Of a stretch of 64,000 nucleotides of DNA, positions 40,220-49,042 are shown in pieces (within the stretch, counting starts at the first letter, position 1; each line of letters begins with the position of its first letter). This stretch comes from Variovorax boronicumulans (GTDB lineage: Bacteria; Pseudomonadota; Gammaproteobacteria; Burkholderiales; Burkholderiaceae_C): positions 1 through 64,000 of the forward strand of contig NZ_VEDO01000015.1 in NCBI RefSeq assembly GCF_007677875.1, read 5' to 3'. The position numbers and the translations under genes were made by a program. Below the pieces are notes generated by a model that worked only from the letters and a program-made list of their open reading frames with translations, was not told where the DNA came from and searched no databases.

Positions 40220-41470
40220 TCAGGGACGCAGGCGTTCGATGCCCAGGCCCTCGGTGTCGACGGCTGGCGTGCGGCCCGCAATCTGGTCGGCCAGCACGCG
40301 CGCGCTACCGCAACTGAGCGCCCAGCCGCTGGAGCCGTGGCCCAGGTTCAGCCAGATGCCCGGAACGCCGCTGTGGCCCAGCACCGGGGGGCCGTCGGGC
40401 AGCATGGGCCGCGCACCCTTCCAGACCTGCACGCCGGCCTGCATGCTGGCCGCGCCCGGAAACCAGTCGTGCAGCACCTTGTAGAGCGTCTGCACCGAGG
40501 CCTCGCGGTGTCGGTCGGGGTCGCCGCCAATTTCGGCGCTACCGGCCACGCGCACGCGCAGGCCAAGCCGGGAGATGGCGACCTTGTAGCGCTCGTCCAT
40601 GACGGCACTGCGCGGGGCGTTCAGCGCTTCGCGGATGGTGGCCGTGATCGAGTAGCCATAGACCGCCACCAGCGGAAGGCGCAGGCCCAGCGGGCGCAGC
40701 AGCTGCGCGGAGTGCAGGCCCGCGCAGCAGACCACGGCGTCGAAGCTGCGCGCCGAGCCGTCTGCCAGGCGCAGCGTGACAGGCGGCCCGGCCTCGATAC
40801 GCGTGATGCGGCTGCCGAACTGGAAGTCGACGCCCAGGCCCTGCGCCTCGGTCTTGAGCAGCATGCAGAACTGCCGGCAGTTGCCGACCTCGTCGTCGGG
40901 CAACTGGATCGCGCCATAAAAGTCCATGTCCGGACTCAGCGCGGGCTCGACCAGGCGCGCCGCCGCCGCATCCAGCCGCGCGAAGCGCACGCCGGCGTCC
41001 TGCAGCACCTGCAGCCCCGGCTCGACCAGGCGGGCATCCTGTTCGGAACGCAGCAGCACCATGTAGCCGTCGCTCCGGTCGTACGCGAGGCGTAGGTGCT
41101 GGGTCAGCTGATGCAGCCGCTCGCGGCTGTAAAAGGCCAGCCGCTGCATGCGGGCCCGGTTGGTCAGGTAGGTGTCGAGCCGGCAGGCGCGCAGCCAGCG
41201 CGCCATCCAGGCCAGATCGCGTACTCCCAGCGGCCAGCCCAGCGTGATCGGTGCATGGCGCTTGACCAGGTAGCGCAGCACCTTGGAGGGCATGCCGGGT
41301 GCGGCCCAGGGTGTCACATAGCCCGGGGCCACCACGCCCGCATTGGCGAAGCTGGTTTCCGCTGCGGCCGCCGTGTGGCGCTCGAAGACCGTGACCTGGT
41401 GGCCGTCCGCGGCCAGCTCGTAGGCCGTGGTGATGCCGACGACGCCGGCACCGATGATGGCAATGTGCAT
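40220..41470 (-). CDS. dadA: D-amino acid dehydrogenase (DadA family)
   Basis: 416 residues. The FAD-binding Rossmann motif IAIIGAGVVGITTAYELAADGHQVTVFER is at the very N-terminus, followed by SFANAGVVAPGYVTPWAAPGMPSKVL, the DadA signature segment, and a C-terminal LNLGHGSSGWALSCGSARVLADQIAGR. The enzyme oxidises D-amino acids to keto acids and feeds electrons to the respiratory chain from the inner face of the membrane. Some DadA homologues have other substrates; no alanine racemase gene is next to it. Confidence 0.9.
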   Translation of the reverse strand: MHIAIIGAGVVGITTAYELAADGHQVTVFERHTAAAAETSFANAGVVAPGYVTPWAAPGMPSKVLRYLVKRHAPITLGWPLGVRDLAWMARWLRACRLDTYLTNRARMQRLAFYSRERLHQLTQHLRLAYDRSDGYMVLLRSEQDARLVEPGLQVLQDAGVRFARLDAAAARLVEPALSPDMDFYGAIQLPDDEVGNCRQFCMLLKTEAQGLGVDFQFGSRITRIEAGPPVTLRLADGSARSFDAVVCCAGLHSAQLLRPLGLRLPLVAVYGYSITATIREALNAPRSAVMDERYKVAISRLGLRVRVAGSAEIGGDPDRHREASVQTLYKVLHDWFPGAASMQAGVQVWKGARPMLPDGPPVLGHSGVPGIWLNLGHGSSGWALSCGSARVLADQIAGRTPAVDTEGLGIERLRP

Positions 41471-41507
41471 GGGGAAGGGGCGCCGATCTGGCGGGCCCGT
41501 GATGTGC

Positions 41508-41677
41508 TAGACTCTTTGGGTTTTGCGAAGCGGGCATGGCGCTCCGCTTGATCATCGCAAGACAAATCGCAAACCTGCCCACTCAAGGTGTTGTGCCTAG
41601 TTCAGCCGCCCGTTCAGCACGGGTCAGCATGGCGCAAAACGGGCGGGATTTTAGACCCAACCTTCGGAGTTACTTCA
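41508..41677 (+). promoter_or_regulatory. rpsB promoter and structured leader
   Basis: TGCTAGACT at 41505-41513 fits an extended -10 element, giving a leader of about 155 nt. CCGCCCGTT (41606-41614) can pair perfectly with AACGGGCGG (41638-41646), enclosing a small CCCGT/ACGGG stem. A folded rpsB leader with S2 feedback control is known in enterobacteria; whether this one is equivalent is inference. CGGAG at 41665 is the ribosome-binding site. Confidence 0.5.
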
Positions 41678-42427
41678 ATGTCCGTCACCATGCGCGAAAT
41701 GCTGGAAGCCGGTGTCCATTTCGGCCACCAGACCCGCTTCTGGAACCCCAAGATGGCCCCGTTCATCTTCGGTCACCGCAACAAGATCCACATCATCAAC
41801 CTGGAAAAGTCGCTGCCGATGTTCCAGGAGGCGGCCAAGTTCGCCAAGCAGCTGACCGCCAACGGCGGCACCATCCTGATGGTCGCCACCAAGCGCCAGG
41901 CCCGCGAAATCGTGGCCGAGGAAGCCCGCCGCGCCGGCGTGCCCTTCGTCGACCAGCGCTGGCTGGGCGGCATGCTGACCAACTTCAAGACGGTCAAGAC
42001 CTCGCTCAAGCGCCTGAAGGACATGAAGGCCCAGCAGGAAGCCGGTCTGGACAGCATGAGCAAGAAGGAGCAGCTCATGTTTGCCCGCGAGATGGCCAAG
42101 CTGGAAAAGGACATCGGCGGCATCCAGGAAATGGGTGCCCTGCCCGACGCGATCTTCGTGATCGACGTGGGCTTCCACAAGATCGCCGTCGCCGAGGCCA
42201 AGAAGCTGGGCATTCCGCTGATCGGTGTGGTCGATTCCAACCACTCGCCCCAGGGCATCGATTACGTGATTCCCGGCAACGATGACTCTGCGAAGGCCGT
42301 GGCGCTGTACGCCCGTGGCATCGCCGATGCGATCATCGAAGGCCGAAACGCTGCCGGCGCCGAAGTTGTCAAGGCCGTGGCCGGCGAGAGCGACGACGAG
42401 TTCGTCGAGGTCAACGAGGCCGCCTGA
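41678..42427 (+). CDS. rpsB: 30S ribosomal protein S2
   Basis: 249 residues from ATG 41678. The sequence starts [26 protein letters not shown] and contains [33 protein letters not shown] and [19 protein letters not shown], all S2 hallmarks. S2 joins late to the small subunit and anchors S1. It heads the long translation/envelope cluster, followed by tsf after a terminator-like hairpin. Confidence 0.99.
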   Translation: MSVTMREMLEAGVHFGHQTRFWNPKMAPFIFGHRNKIHIINLEKSLPMFQEAAKFAKQLTANGGTILMVATKRQAREIVAEEARRAGVPFVDQRWLGGMLTNFKTVKTSLKRLKDMKAQQEAGLDSMSKKEQLMFAREMAKLEKDIGGIQEMGALPDAIFVIDVGFHKIAVAEAKKLGIPLIGVVDSNHSPQGIDYVIPGNDDSAKAVALYARGIADAIIEGRNAAGAEVVKAVAGESDDEFVEVNEAA

Positions 42428-42463
42428 GCCCGACTCACGCGCGACATCCCGCGCGATCAAAGT

Positions 42464-42488
42464 GGGGCTGCATGGCCCCCTTTTTTTT
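42464..42488 (+). terminator. Terminator/attenuator between rpsB and tsf
   Basis: GGGGC-tgcatg-GCCCC followed by a C and eight Ts lies 37 bp after the rpsB stop and 31 bp before tsf. It has the form of a modest intrinsic terminator and would lower tsf relative to rpsB unless read through. Confidence 0.7.
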
Positions 42489-42519
42489 AGTTTCTTGAAT
42501 TCGAGATGGAGATCTGAAC

Positions 42520-43443
42520 ATGGCTGCTATCACCGCAAGCATGGTTGCTGAACTGCGTGGCAAGACCGACGCACCGATGATGGAATGCAAGAAGGCGCTG
42601 ACCGAAGCCGGTGGCGACATGGTCAAGGCCGAAGAACTGCTGCGCGTCAAGCTGGGCAGCAAGGCCGGCAAGGCCGCCTCGCGCGTGACGGCCGAAGGCG
42701 TGGTCGCCAGCGCCTTGAACGGCAATGTCGGTGCTCTGATCGAAGTGAACTGCGAAACCGACTTCGTCACCAAGAACGACAGCTTCCTGGCGCTGGCCCA
42801 GGCGGCCGCCAACCTGATCGTGCAGCACAACCCCGCCGACATCGCAGCCCTGGGCGCACTGGCTTACGAGCAGGACGGTTTCGGCCCCACGCTGGAAGAC
42901 GTGCGCAAGGGTCTGATCGGCAAGATCGGCGAGAACATGAGCTTCCGCCGCTTCAAGCGCTACGCCGACGGCGGCAAGCTGGCCGGCTATCTGCACGGCA
43001 CGCGCATCGGCGTACTGGTGGAGTACGAAGGCAACGAGACGGCCGCCAAGGACGTCGCCATGCACGTGGCGGCCATGAAGCCGGTGGCGCTGTCGTCGGC
43101 CGAAGTGCCGTCCGAGCTGGTCGATAAGGAGCGTTCTGTTGCCGCGGCCAAGGCCGAGGAAGACAAGAAGGCCGCCGAGGCCGCCGGCAAGCCCGTGCAG
43201 TCGGCCGATATCGTGGCCAAGCGCATCGAAGGCGGCGTGCAGAAGTTCCTCAAGGAAGTCTCGCTGTACAACCAGCCCTTCGTGAAGAACGACAAGCAGA
43301 CCGTCGAGCAGATGCTCAAGGCCGCGGACACGCAGGTCAAGTCGTTCACGCTGTACGTGGTCGGCGAAGGCATCGAGAAGAAGGTCGACGACTTCGCGGC
43401 GGAAGTGGCGGCCCAGGTCGCTGCAGCCAAGTCCGGCGCCTGA
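42520..43443 (+). CDS. tsf: Translation elongation factor Ts
   Basis: 307 residues. The UBA-like N-terminus [21 protein letters not shown] with [21 protein letters not shown], the TDFVTKND motif ([12 protein letters not shown]) that contacts EF-Tu, and the dimerisation half with [14 protein letters not shown] and [16 protein letters not shown] are all present. It catalyses GDP/GTP exchange on EF-Tu. Length is as expected for beta-proteobacteria. Confidence 0.99.
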   Translation: MAAITASMVAELRGKTDAPMMECKKALTEAGGDMVKAEELLRVKLGSKAGKAASRVTAEGVVASALNGNVGALIEVNCETDFVTKNDSFLALAQAAANLIVQHNPADIAALGALAYEQDGFGPTLEDVRKGLIGKIGENMSFRRFKRYADGGKLAGYLHGTRIGVLVEYEGNETAAKDVAMHVAAMKPVALSSAEVPSELVDKERSVAAAKAEEDKKAAEAAGKPVQSADIVAKRIEGGVQKFLKEVSLYNQPFVKNDKQTVEQMLKAADTQVKSFTLYVVGEGIEKKVDDFAAEVAAQVAAAKSGA

Positions 43444-43527
43444 TCGCGCCATGCGGGTCCGGCGTCTGAACTGTCGTCGGCCCGCGCTACCATTGCCCAC
43501 CATTTGCAGCACCTGAAGGAATTGCCC

Positions 43528-44250
43528 ATGCACGAACTCGCGCCAGCCCACAAGCGCATCTTGTTGAAGCTGTCGGGAGAGGCCCTCATGGGTGACGATG
43601 CCTTCGGCATCAACCGTGCCACGATCGTGCGCATGGTCGAAGAGGTGGCCGAGATCACGCGCCTGGGCGTCCAGGTGGCTGTGGTCATCGGCGGCGGCAA
43701 CATCTTCCGCGGTGTGGCGGGTGGCTCGGTCGGCATGGACCGCGCCACGGCCGATTACATGGGCATGCTGGCAACGGTGATGAATTCGTTGGCCCTGGCC
43801 GACACGATGGACAAGGCCGGCCTGGTTGCACGCGTTATGTCGGCGATTGCCATCGAGCAGGTGGTGGAGCCCTATGTGCGCCCCAAGGCCTTGCAGTACC
43901 TTGAAGAGGGCAAGGTCGTGATCTTCGCCGCCGGCACCGGAAACCCGTTCTTCACCACCGATACCGCTGCGGCGCTGCGCGGCGCCGAGATCGGCGCCGA
44001 ACTGGTACTCAAGGCGACCAAGGTGGATGGTGTGTACACCGCGGATCCCAAAAAGGACCCTTCGGCCACACGCTACAGCAGGATTTCGTTCGACGAGGCG
44101 ATCTCGCAGAATCTGGGCATCATGGATGCCACCGCGTTCGCGCTGTGCCGCGACCAGAAGCTGCCGATCAAGGTGTTCTCGATCTTCAAGCACGGTGCGC
44201 TCAAGCGCGTGGTGCTGGGCGAGGACGAGGGCACCCTGGTCTACGCCTGA
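43528..44250 (+). CDS. pyrH: UMP kinase
   Basis: 240 residues from ATG 43528 (AAGGA seven bases upstream). The amino-acid-kinase fold is shown by [50 protein letters not shown] and [17 protein letters not shown]. It forms UDP from UMP, acts as a hexamer and is inhibited by UTP in this family. Its place between tsf and frr is near universal. Confidence 0.99.
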   Translation: MHELAPAHKRILLKLSGEALMGDDAFGINRATIVRMVEEVAEITRLGVQVAVVIGGGNIFRGVAGGSVGMDRATADYMGMLATVMNSLALADTMDKAGLVARVMSAIAIEQVVEPYVRPKALQYLEEGKVVIFAAGTGNPFFTTDTAAALRGAEIGAELVLKATKVDGVYTADPKKDPSATRYSRISFDEAISQNLGIMDATAFALCRDQKLPIKVFSIFKHGALKRVVLGEDEGTLVYA

Positions 44251-44305
44251 GGCTGGCAGGGCGGCGATGTGCCGCCGGCCAGGCCCACAAGAAGCCGGAG
44301 AGAGC

Positions 44306-44866
44306 ATGACGATTGCAGACATCAAGAGCGCGGCGGACAGCCGCATGGACCAGTCCCTGGCGTCGCTGAAGAACGCCCTTGCGCGCGTGCGCACGGGCCG
44401 CGCCAACCCGGCGCTGCTGGACGTGGTGCAGGTCGATTACTACGGCTCCATGGTGCCGATCAGCCAGGTGGCCAACGTGTCGCTGCTGGACGCCCGCACG
44501 ATCAGCGTGCAGCCCTGGGAGAAGGGCATGGGGGCCAAGATCGAGAAGGCCATCCGCGAGAGCGACCTGGGCCTGAACCCCGCGTCCATGGGCGAGCTGA
44601 TCCGCGTGCCCATGCCGATGATGACCGAGGAGCGTCGCAAGGAGCTGACCAAGGTCGTGCGCAGCGAAGGCGAGAACGCCAAGGTCGCGATCCGCAACCT
44701 GCGCCGCGACGCCAACGAGGCGGTCAAGAAGTTGGTCAAGGACAAGCTGGCGTCCGAGGACGAGCAAAAGCGTGCCGAGGCCGACATCCAGAAGGTCACC
44801 GACAAACACATCGCCGAGGTCGACCACATCGTGGCGGCCAAGGAACAGGACCTGCTGGCGGTTTGA
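44306..44866 (+). CDS. frr: Ribosome recycling factor
   Basis: 186 residues from ATG 44306 (GGAG upstream). A three-helix bundle protein with [37 protein letters not shown] and [18 protein letters not shown], all diagnostic. With EF-G it splits post-termination ribosomes. Confidence 0.99.
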   Translation: MTIADIKSAADSRMDQSLASLKNALARVRTGRANPALLDVVQVDYYGSMVPISQVANVSLLDARTISVQPWEKGMGAKIEKAIRESDLGLNPASMGELIRVPMPMMTEERRKELTKVVRSEGENAKVAIRNLRRDANEAVKKLVKDKLASEDEQKRAEADIQKVTDKHIAEVDHIVAAKEQDLLAV

Positions 44867-44903
44867 TGCGCAAGCTGCCTGGCCGTCAGCGGGGGACGCG
44901 CGC

Positions 44904-45614
44904 ATGAGTGGTGTGCCGCACCACATCGCCATCGTCATGGACGGCAATGGCCGCTGGGCCACGCGCCGCTTCCTGCCGCGCGTGGCCGGCCACCGGCAGG
45001 GCGTCGAGGCGCTGCGCCGCTGCGTGCAGGCCTGCCTGGACCGCGACGTGCGCGTGCTGACGGTGTTCGCGTTCTCGTCCGAAAACTGGGACCGCCCGCA
45101 AGACGAGGTCTCCGGCCTGATGTCGCTGATGGTCAGTGTGCTGGCCAAGGAAGTGAAGCCGCTCAAGGCCAACGGCGTGCAACTGCGCTTCGTCGGCGCG
45201 CTGCATGCGCTGTCGGACAAGGTGCGCGCCGGGCTGGAGCAGGCCGAGCGGGAGACGGCCGGCAACCAGCGCCTGGTGCTCAACATCTGCTTCAACTACG
45301 GCGGGCGCTGGGACATCGCCCAGGCCGCGCAACGCCTGGCCGCGGCCGGCGAGGCCATCACCGAGGCCAGCCTGGGCCGGGCCATGGCGCTGGCCCATGT
45401 GCCGGACCCGGACCTCGTGATCCGCACGGGCGGCGAGTTCCGCATCAGCAACTTCCTGCTCTGGCAATCGGCCTATTCGGAGTTCGTGTTCAGCGACAAG
45501 CTGTGGCCCGAGTTCGACCCCGCGGCACTGGACGATGCCATCGCGGCCTACGGGCGGCGCGAGCGCCGTTTCGGGAAGACCTCCGAGCAAGTCGTCGCCA
45601 ACCAGGCGGCCTGA
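44904..45614 (+). CDS. uppS: Isoprenyl (undecaprenyl) diphosphate synthase
   Basis: 236 residues. The cis-prenyltransferase motif HHIAIVMDGNGRWA carries the catalytic D13; later come FAFSSENWDRP, NICFNYGGRWDIAQA and IRTGGEFRISNFLLWQSAYSE. The usual residue after TGGE is a different RxSNFL context, but the motif is intact. It makes C55-PP, the lipid carrier of peptidoglycan and LPS glycans. The start 37 bp after frr fits the conserved order. Confidence 0.98.
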   Translation: MSGVPHHIAIVMDGNGRWATRRFLPRVAGHRQGVEALRRCVQACLDRDVRVLTVFAFSSENWDRPQDEVSGLMSLMVSVLAKEVKPLKANGVQLRFVGALHALSDKVRAGLEQAERETAGNQRLVLNICFNYGGRWDIAQAAQRLAAAGEAITEASLGRAMALAHVPDPDLVIRTGGEFRISNFLLWQSAYSEFVFSDKLWPEFDPAALDDAIAAYGRRERRFGKTSEQVVANQAA

Positions 45615-45624
45615 GGCCTGCGCC

Positions 45625-46455
45625 ATGCTGCGCACGCGCATCATCACCGCCCTGGTCCTGCTGGCCGTTCTGCTGCCAGCCCTGTTCCATAACGATCCCA
45701 CGCCCTTCGGCATCGTCGCGCTCGTGATGATCACCGCCGCAGCCTGGGAGTGGGGCCGCCTCAACCAGATGGGCCAGCCCGGTGCCTGCGCGCTGGCGCT
45801 GGTCGCCGCCGTTCTGTGCGCTGCGATGTGGCAGGCCGGCTGGCTGGTCCGCCCATCGCTCACGCTCTGGACCTTGGCCGGCGGCGCCTGGGTGCTCGCG
45901 GCGGTGCTGCTGATCCGCGGCGGCGTGCCGGGCTGGGCGCCGATTCCACGCCCCCTGCGCGTCGTCGGCGGCCTGCTGGCGCTGTGTCTGGCCTGGCTGG
46001 CCGTGGTGCAGGCGCGCGTGATCGGCATCGGTTTCCTGCTCTCGGTGCTGACGCTGGTCTGGATGGCCGACATCGGTGCCTACGCCGCGGGCCGCAGTTT
46101 TGGACGCCGCAAGCTGGCGCCCGCAATCAGCCCGGGCAAGAGCTGGGAGGGCGTCTATGGCGGTGCCGTCGGCGTGCTGCTGTTGGCGGCGGGGTGGGTG
46201 CTGGTCGACGGCCCGTCGGGCAACAACCTGTTCAGCCGGCTTTGGGCGGGCATGCCGTGGCTGATGCCGCTGGCCGTGCTGTTCCTGTGCGCCATGAGCG
46301 TGGTGGGCGACTTGGTCGAGTCACTGATCAAGCGCAGCGCTGGAGTCAAGGACAGCAGCGCTCTGCTGCCAGGCCACGGCGGTGTGCTGGACCGCGTCGA
46401 TGCGCTGCTGCCGACGCTTCCCCTGGCAATGATGTTGTACTGCGTGGTGGCATGA
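45625..46455 (+). CDS. cdsA: Phosphatidate cytidylyltransferase (CDP-diglyceride synthase)
   Basis: 276 residues with about eight hydrophobic segments. The CdsA signature is clear: DLVESLIKRSAGVKDSS followed by LLPGHGGVLDRVDALL; earlier DIGAYAAGRSFGRRKLAPAISPGKSWEG is also typical. It makes CDP-diacylglycerol at the inner membrane. Its stop overlaps the ispC start (ATGA, 46452-46455). Confidence 0.98.
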   Translation: MLRTRIITALVLLAVLLPALFHNDPTPFGIVALVMITAAAWEWGRLNQMGQPGACALALVAAVLCAAMWQAGWLVRPSLTLWTLAGGAWVLAAVLLIRGGVPGWAPIPRPLRVVGGLLALCLAWLAVVQARVIGIGFLLSVLTLVWMADIGAYAAGRSFGRRKLAPAISPGKSWEGVYGGAVGVLLLAAGWVLVDGPSGNNLFSRLWAGMPWLMPLAVLFLCAMSVVGDLVESLIKRSAGVKDSSALLPGHGGVLDRVDALLPTLPLAMMLYCVVA

Positions 46456-47624
46456 AGCAGCGGCTGAGCATTCTGGGCTCCACGGGTTCCGTTGGCGCCA
46501 ACACGCTGGACGTGGTCGCCCGGCATCCGGAGCGTTTCGAGGTGCTGGCGCTGACGGCGGCCACCCAGGTCGAGACCATGCTGCGGCAATGCGCCCAGTT
46601 CCGTCCGCGTTTTGCCGTGATGGCCGATGCCGGGGCGGCGCGGCGCCTGCATGAGCGCGTGCATGCGGAGCGCTTGCCGGTTGAGGTCATGGCTGGCGCC
46701 GAAGCGATCGCGGAGGTTGCCGCGCATCCCGACGTGCATGCGGTGATGGCCGCCATCGTCGGTGCGGCGGGCCTGGCGCCCTGCCTGTCGGCGGCGCGCG
46801 CCGGCAAGCGCCTGCTGCTGGCCAACAAGGAGGCGCTGGTCGTCGGCGGGCAGGTGTTCCTGGACGCCGTGCATGCCGGCAGCGCGCTGCTGCTGCCGAT
46901 CGACAGCGAGCATTCGGCCGTGTTCCAGTCGCTGCCCGAGGATCCCGCCACCTGGAGCCAACGCATCGAGAAGATCATGCTGACCTCCTCGGGCGGTCCG
47001 TTCCGCACGCGCGACCCGGCCACGCTGCGCGAGGTCACGCCCGAGCAGGCCTGTGCGCACCCGAACTTCGCCATGGGCCGCAAGATCTCGGTCGATTCGG
47101 CCACCATGATGAACAAGGGGCTCGAGGTCATCGAGGCCAAGTACCTGTTCGGCGTGACGCCCGAGCAGATCGAGGTTGTGATCCACCCGCAGCAGATCAT
47201 CCACTCGATGGTGCAGTTCCACGACGCCTCGGTCATGGCCCAATTGGGCACACCCGACATGCGTGTGCCCATCGCCTACGGTCTGTCTTGGCCCGAACGC
47301 ATCGAGAGCGGTACGCCGCGGCTGGACTTCGCGCGGATGGCGGCCATGACCTTCGAGATGCCCGACCTCGCGCGCTTTCCTTGCCTGGCCCTGGCCTGGG
47401 AGGCCCTTCGCGCACCGTCTGGCACCTGTGCGGTCCTGAACGCGGCCAACGAAGTGGCGGTCGCGGCCTTCCTGGACCGCCGCATCCGCTTCGACCAGAT
47501 CCACCAGCTCAACCATGCAACTTTGGAGGGGCTGGCGCCCTCCAAGCCGGCGTCGCTGGCAGACCTGCTGGCGCTCGATGCGCTGGCGCGCGAACACGCG
47601 CACGGGCACATCGCCCGGCTTTGA
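46452..47624 (+). CDS. ispC: 1-deoxy-D-xylulose 5-phosphate reductoisomerase
   Basis: 390 residues. NADPH loop GSTGSVGANTLDVV, NKEALVVGG, DSEHSAVFQ, LTSSGGPFRT, the metal/substrate region WSQRIEKIM and NFAMGRKISVDSATMMNKGLEVIEA, and HPQQIIHSMVQFHD are all in place. It commits DXP to the MEP isoprenoid pathway, upstream of UppS in metabolism. Coupled to cdsA by a 4-bp overlap. Confidence 0.99.
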   Translation: MKQRLSILGSTGSVGANTLDVVARHPERFEVLALTAATQVETMLRQCAQFRPRFAVMADAGAARRLHERVHAERLPVEVMAGAEAIAEVAAHPDVHAVMAAIVGAAGLAPCLSAARAGKRLLLANKEALVVGGQVFLDAVHAGSALLLPIDSEHSAVFQSLPEDPATWSQRIEKIMLTSSGGPFRTRDPATLREVTPEQACAHPNFAMGRKISVDSATMMNKGLEVIEAKYLFGVTPEQIEVVIHPQQIIHSMVQFHDASVMAQLGTPDMRVPIAYGLSWPERIESGTPRLDFARMAAMTFEMPDLARFPCLALAWEALRAPSGTCAVLNAANEVAVAAFLDRRIRFDQIHQLNHATLEGLAPSKPASLADLLALDALAREHAHGHIARL

Positions 47625-47634
47625 AAGGATCTCC

Positions 47635-48990
47635 ATGCTGACCGTCGTGGCCTTCATCGTTGCACTGGGCCTGCTGATCGCGGTCCACGAGTACGGCCAC
47701 TACCGCGTGGCGGTGGCCTGCGGCGTCAAGGTCGAGCGCTTTTCCATCGGCTTTGGCAAGGTGTTGTTGCGCTGGCAGCCCAAGGGCTCGCCCACGGAGT
47801 TCGTGATCGGTGCCTTCCCGCTGGGCGGCTACGTCAAGATGCTGGACGAGCGTGAAGGCCCGGTCGATCCCGCCGAACGCCACCGCGCTTTCAACACCCA
47901 GACCGTGGGCAAGCGCGCAGCCATCGTCGCTGCCGGCCCGGCCGCCAACCTGCTGCTGGCCGTGTTGCTGTACGCGCTGGTCAACTGGAGCGGCGTGCAG
48001 GAACCGCGGGCCGTGCTGGCCAGCCCGGTGCCTGCGTCCATCGCCGAGCAGGCCGGCGTGCGCGGCGGCGAGCAAGTGCTGCGCGGCGCCTGGGACGGCG
48101 ACACGCTGCAGCCGATGCGCTCGTTCGAGGAACTGCGCTGGCTGCTGACACGCGGCGCGCTCGACGGGCACGACGTGCGGCTCGAACTGGACGCGCAGGG
48201 TGCGACGCGCGAGCTCGTGCTGCCGCTGGCGCAGATGGGCGTGCGCGAGGCCGATGCCCAGTTGTTCCGGCGCATTGGCATCGTCTCGCCCTGGACCCGG
48301 CCCGTCATCGGCGACGTGGTTGCCGATGGCGCAGCCGCCAAGGCCGGCCTGCAACCCGGAGACGTGGTGCTGGCCATCGGCAGCACGCCCATCGTCGACG
48401 GGCCGCAACTGCGCGAGACCATCCGCGGCTCGGTACGCGGCGAGGAGCCACTCACGCAGCGCTGGCGCATCGAGCGCGCCGGGCAGCGCCAGGAGATCGA
48501 GGTCACGCCGCAGGCCCTGCGCGAGGGTGAGGCCTGGATTGGCCGCATCGGCGCGATGGTCGGCGCGCCGCCGGCCATGGTCACGGTGCGGCATGGCCCG
48601 CTGGACGGCCTGTGGAACGGGGTGGTGCGGACCTGGGAGGTGTCGGCCCTCACGCTGCGCATGATGGGACGCATGGTCATCGGCGAAGCCTCGCTCAAGA
48701 ACCTCAGCGGGCCGCTCACGATCGCCGACTACGCGGGCAAGTCCGCCAGCCTGGGATTGACCCAATACTTGGTGTTCCTGGCCCTCATCAGCGTGAGCCT
48801 GGGGGTGCTGAACCTGCTGCCGCTCCCGGTCTTGGACGGGGGGCACCTGATGTATTATCTTTGGGAGGCCGTGACCGGCAAAGGCGTGTCGGATGCATGG
48901 ATGGAACGCATGCAGCGCACCGGGGTCGCCTTGCTGCTCGTGATGATGTCCATCGCCCTGTTCAACGACGTGACACGAATCTTCGGCTGA
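47635..48990 (+). CDS. rseP: Site-2 protease RseP
   Basis: 451 residues from ATG 47635 (AAAGGAT upstream). The zinc site HEYGH (H18, E19, H22) lies in the first membrane helix, two PDZ domains occupy the periplasmic middle (second around IGDVVADGAAAKAGLQPGDVVL), and the C-terminal LLPLPVLDGGH supplies the third ligand. It cleaves anti-sigma factor RseA and remnant signal peptides, linking envelope stress to sigma-E. Position before bamA is conserved. Confidence 0.98.
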   Translation: MLTVVAFIVALGLLIAVHEYGHYRVAVACGVKVERFSIGFGKVLLRWQPKGSPTEFVIGAFPLGGYVKMLDEREGPVDPAERHRAFNTQTVGKRAAIVAAGPAANLLLAVLLYALVNWSGVQEPRAVLASPVPASIAEQAGVRGGEQVLRGAWDGDTLQPMRSFEELRWLLTRGALDGHDVRLELDAQGATRELVLPLAQMGVREADAQLFRRIGIVSPWTRPVIGDVVADGAAAKAGLQPGDVVLAIGSTPIVDGPQLRETIRGSVRGEEPLTQRWRIERAGQRQEIEVTPQALREGEAWIGRIGAMVGAPPAMVTVRHGPLDGLWNGVVRTWEVSALTLRMMGRMVIGEASLKNLSGPLTIADYAGKSASLGLTQYLVFLALISVSLGVLNLLPLPVLDGGHLMYYLWEAVTGKGVSDAWMERMQRTGVALLLVMMSIALFNDVTRIFG

Positions 48991-49042
48991 CGCCGCGTCA
49001 GCCCACCAGCCCGGCCCACGCCGTCGGCCCTCTTTCTTATCC

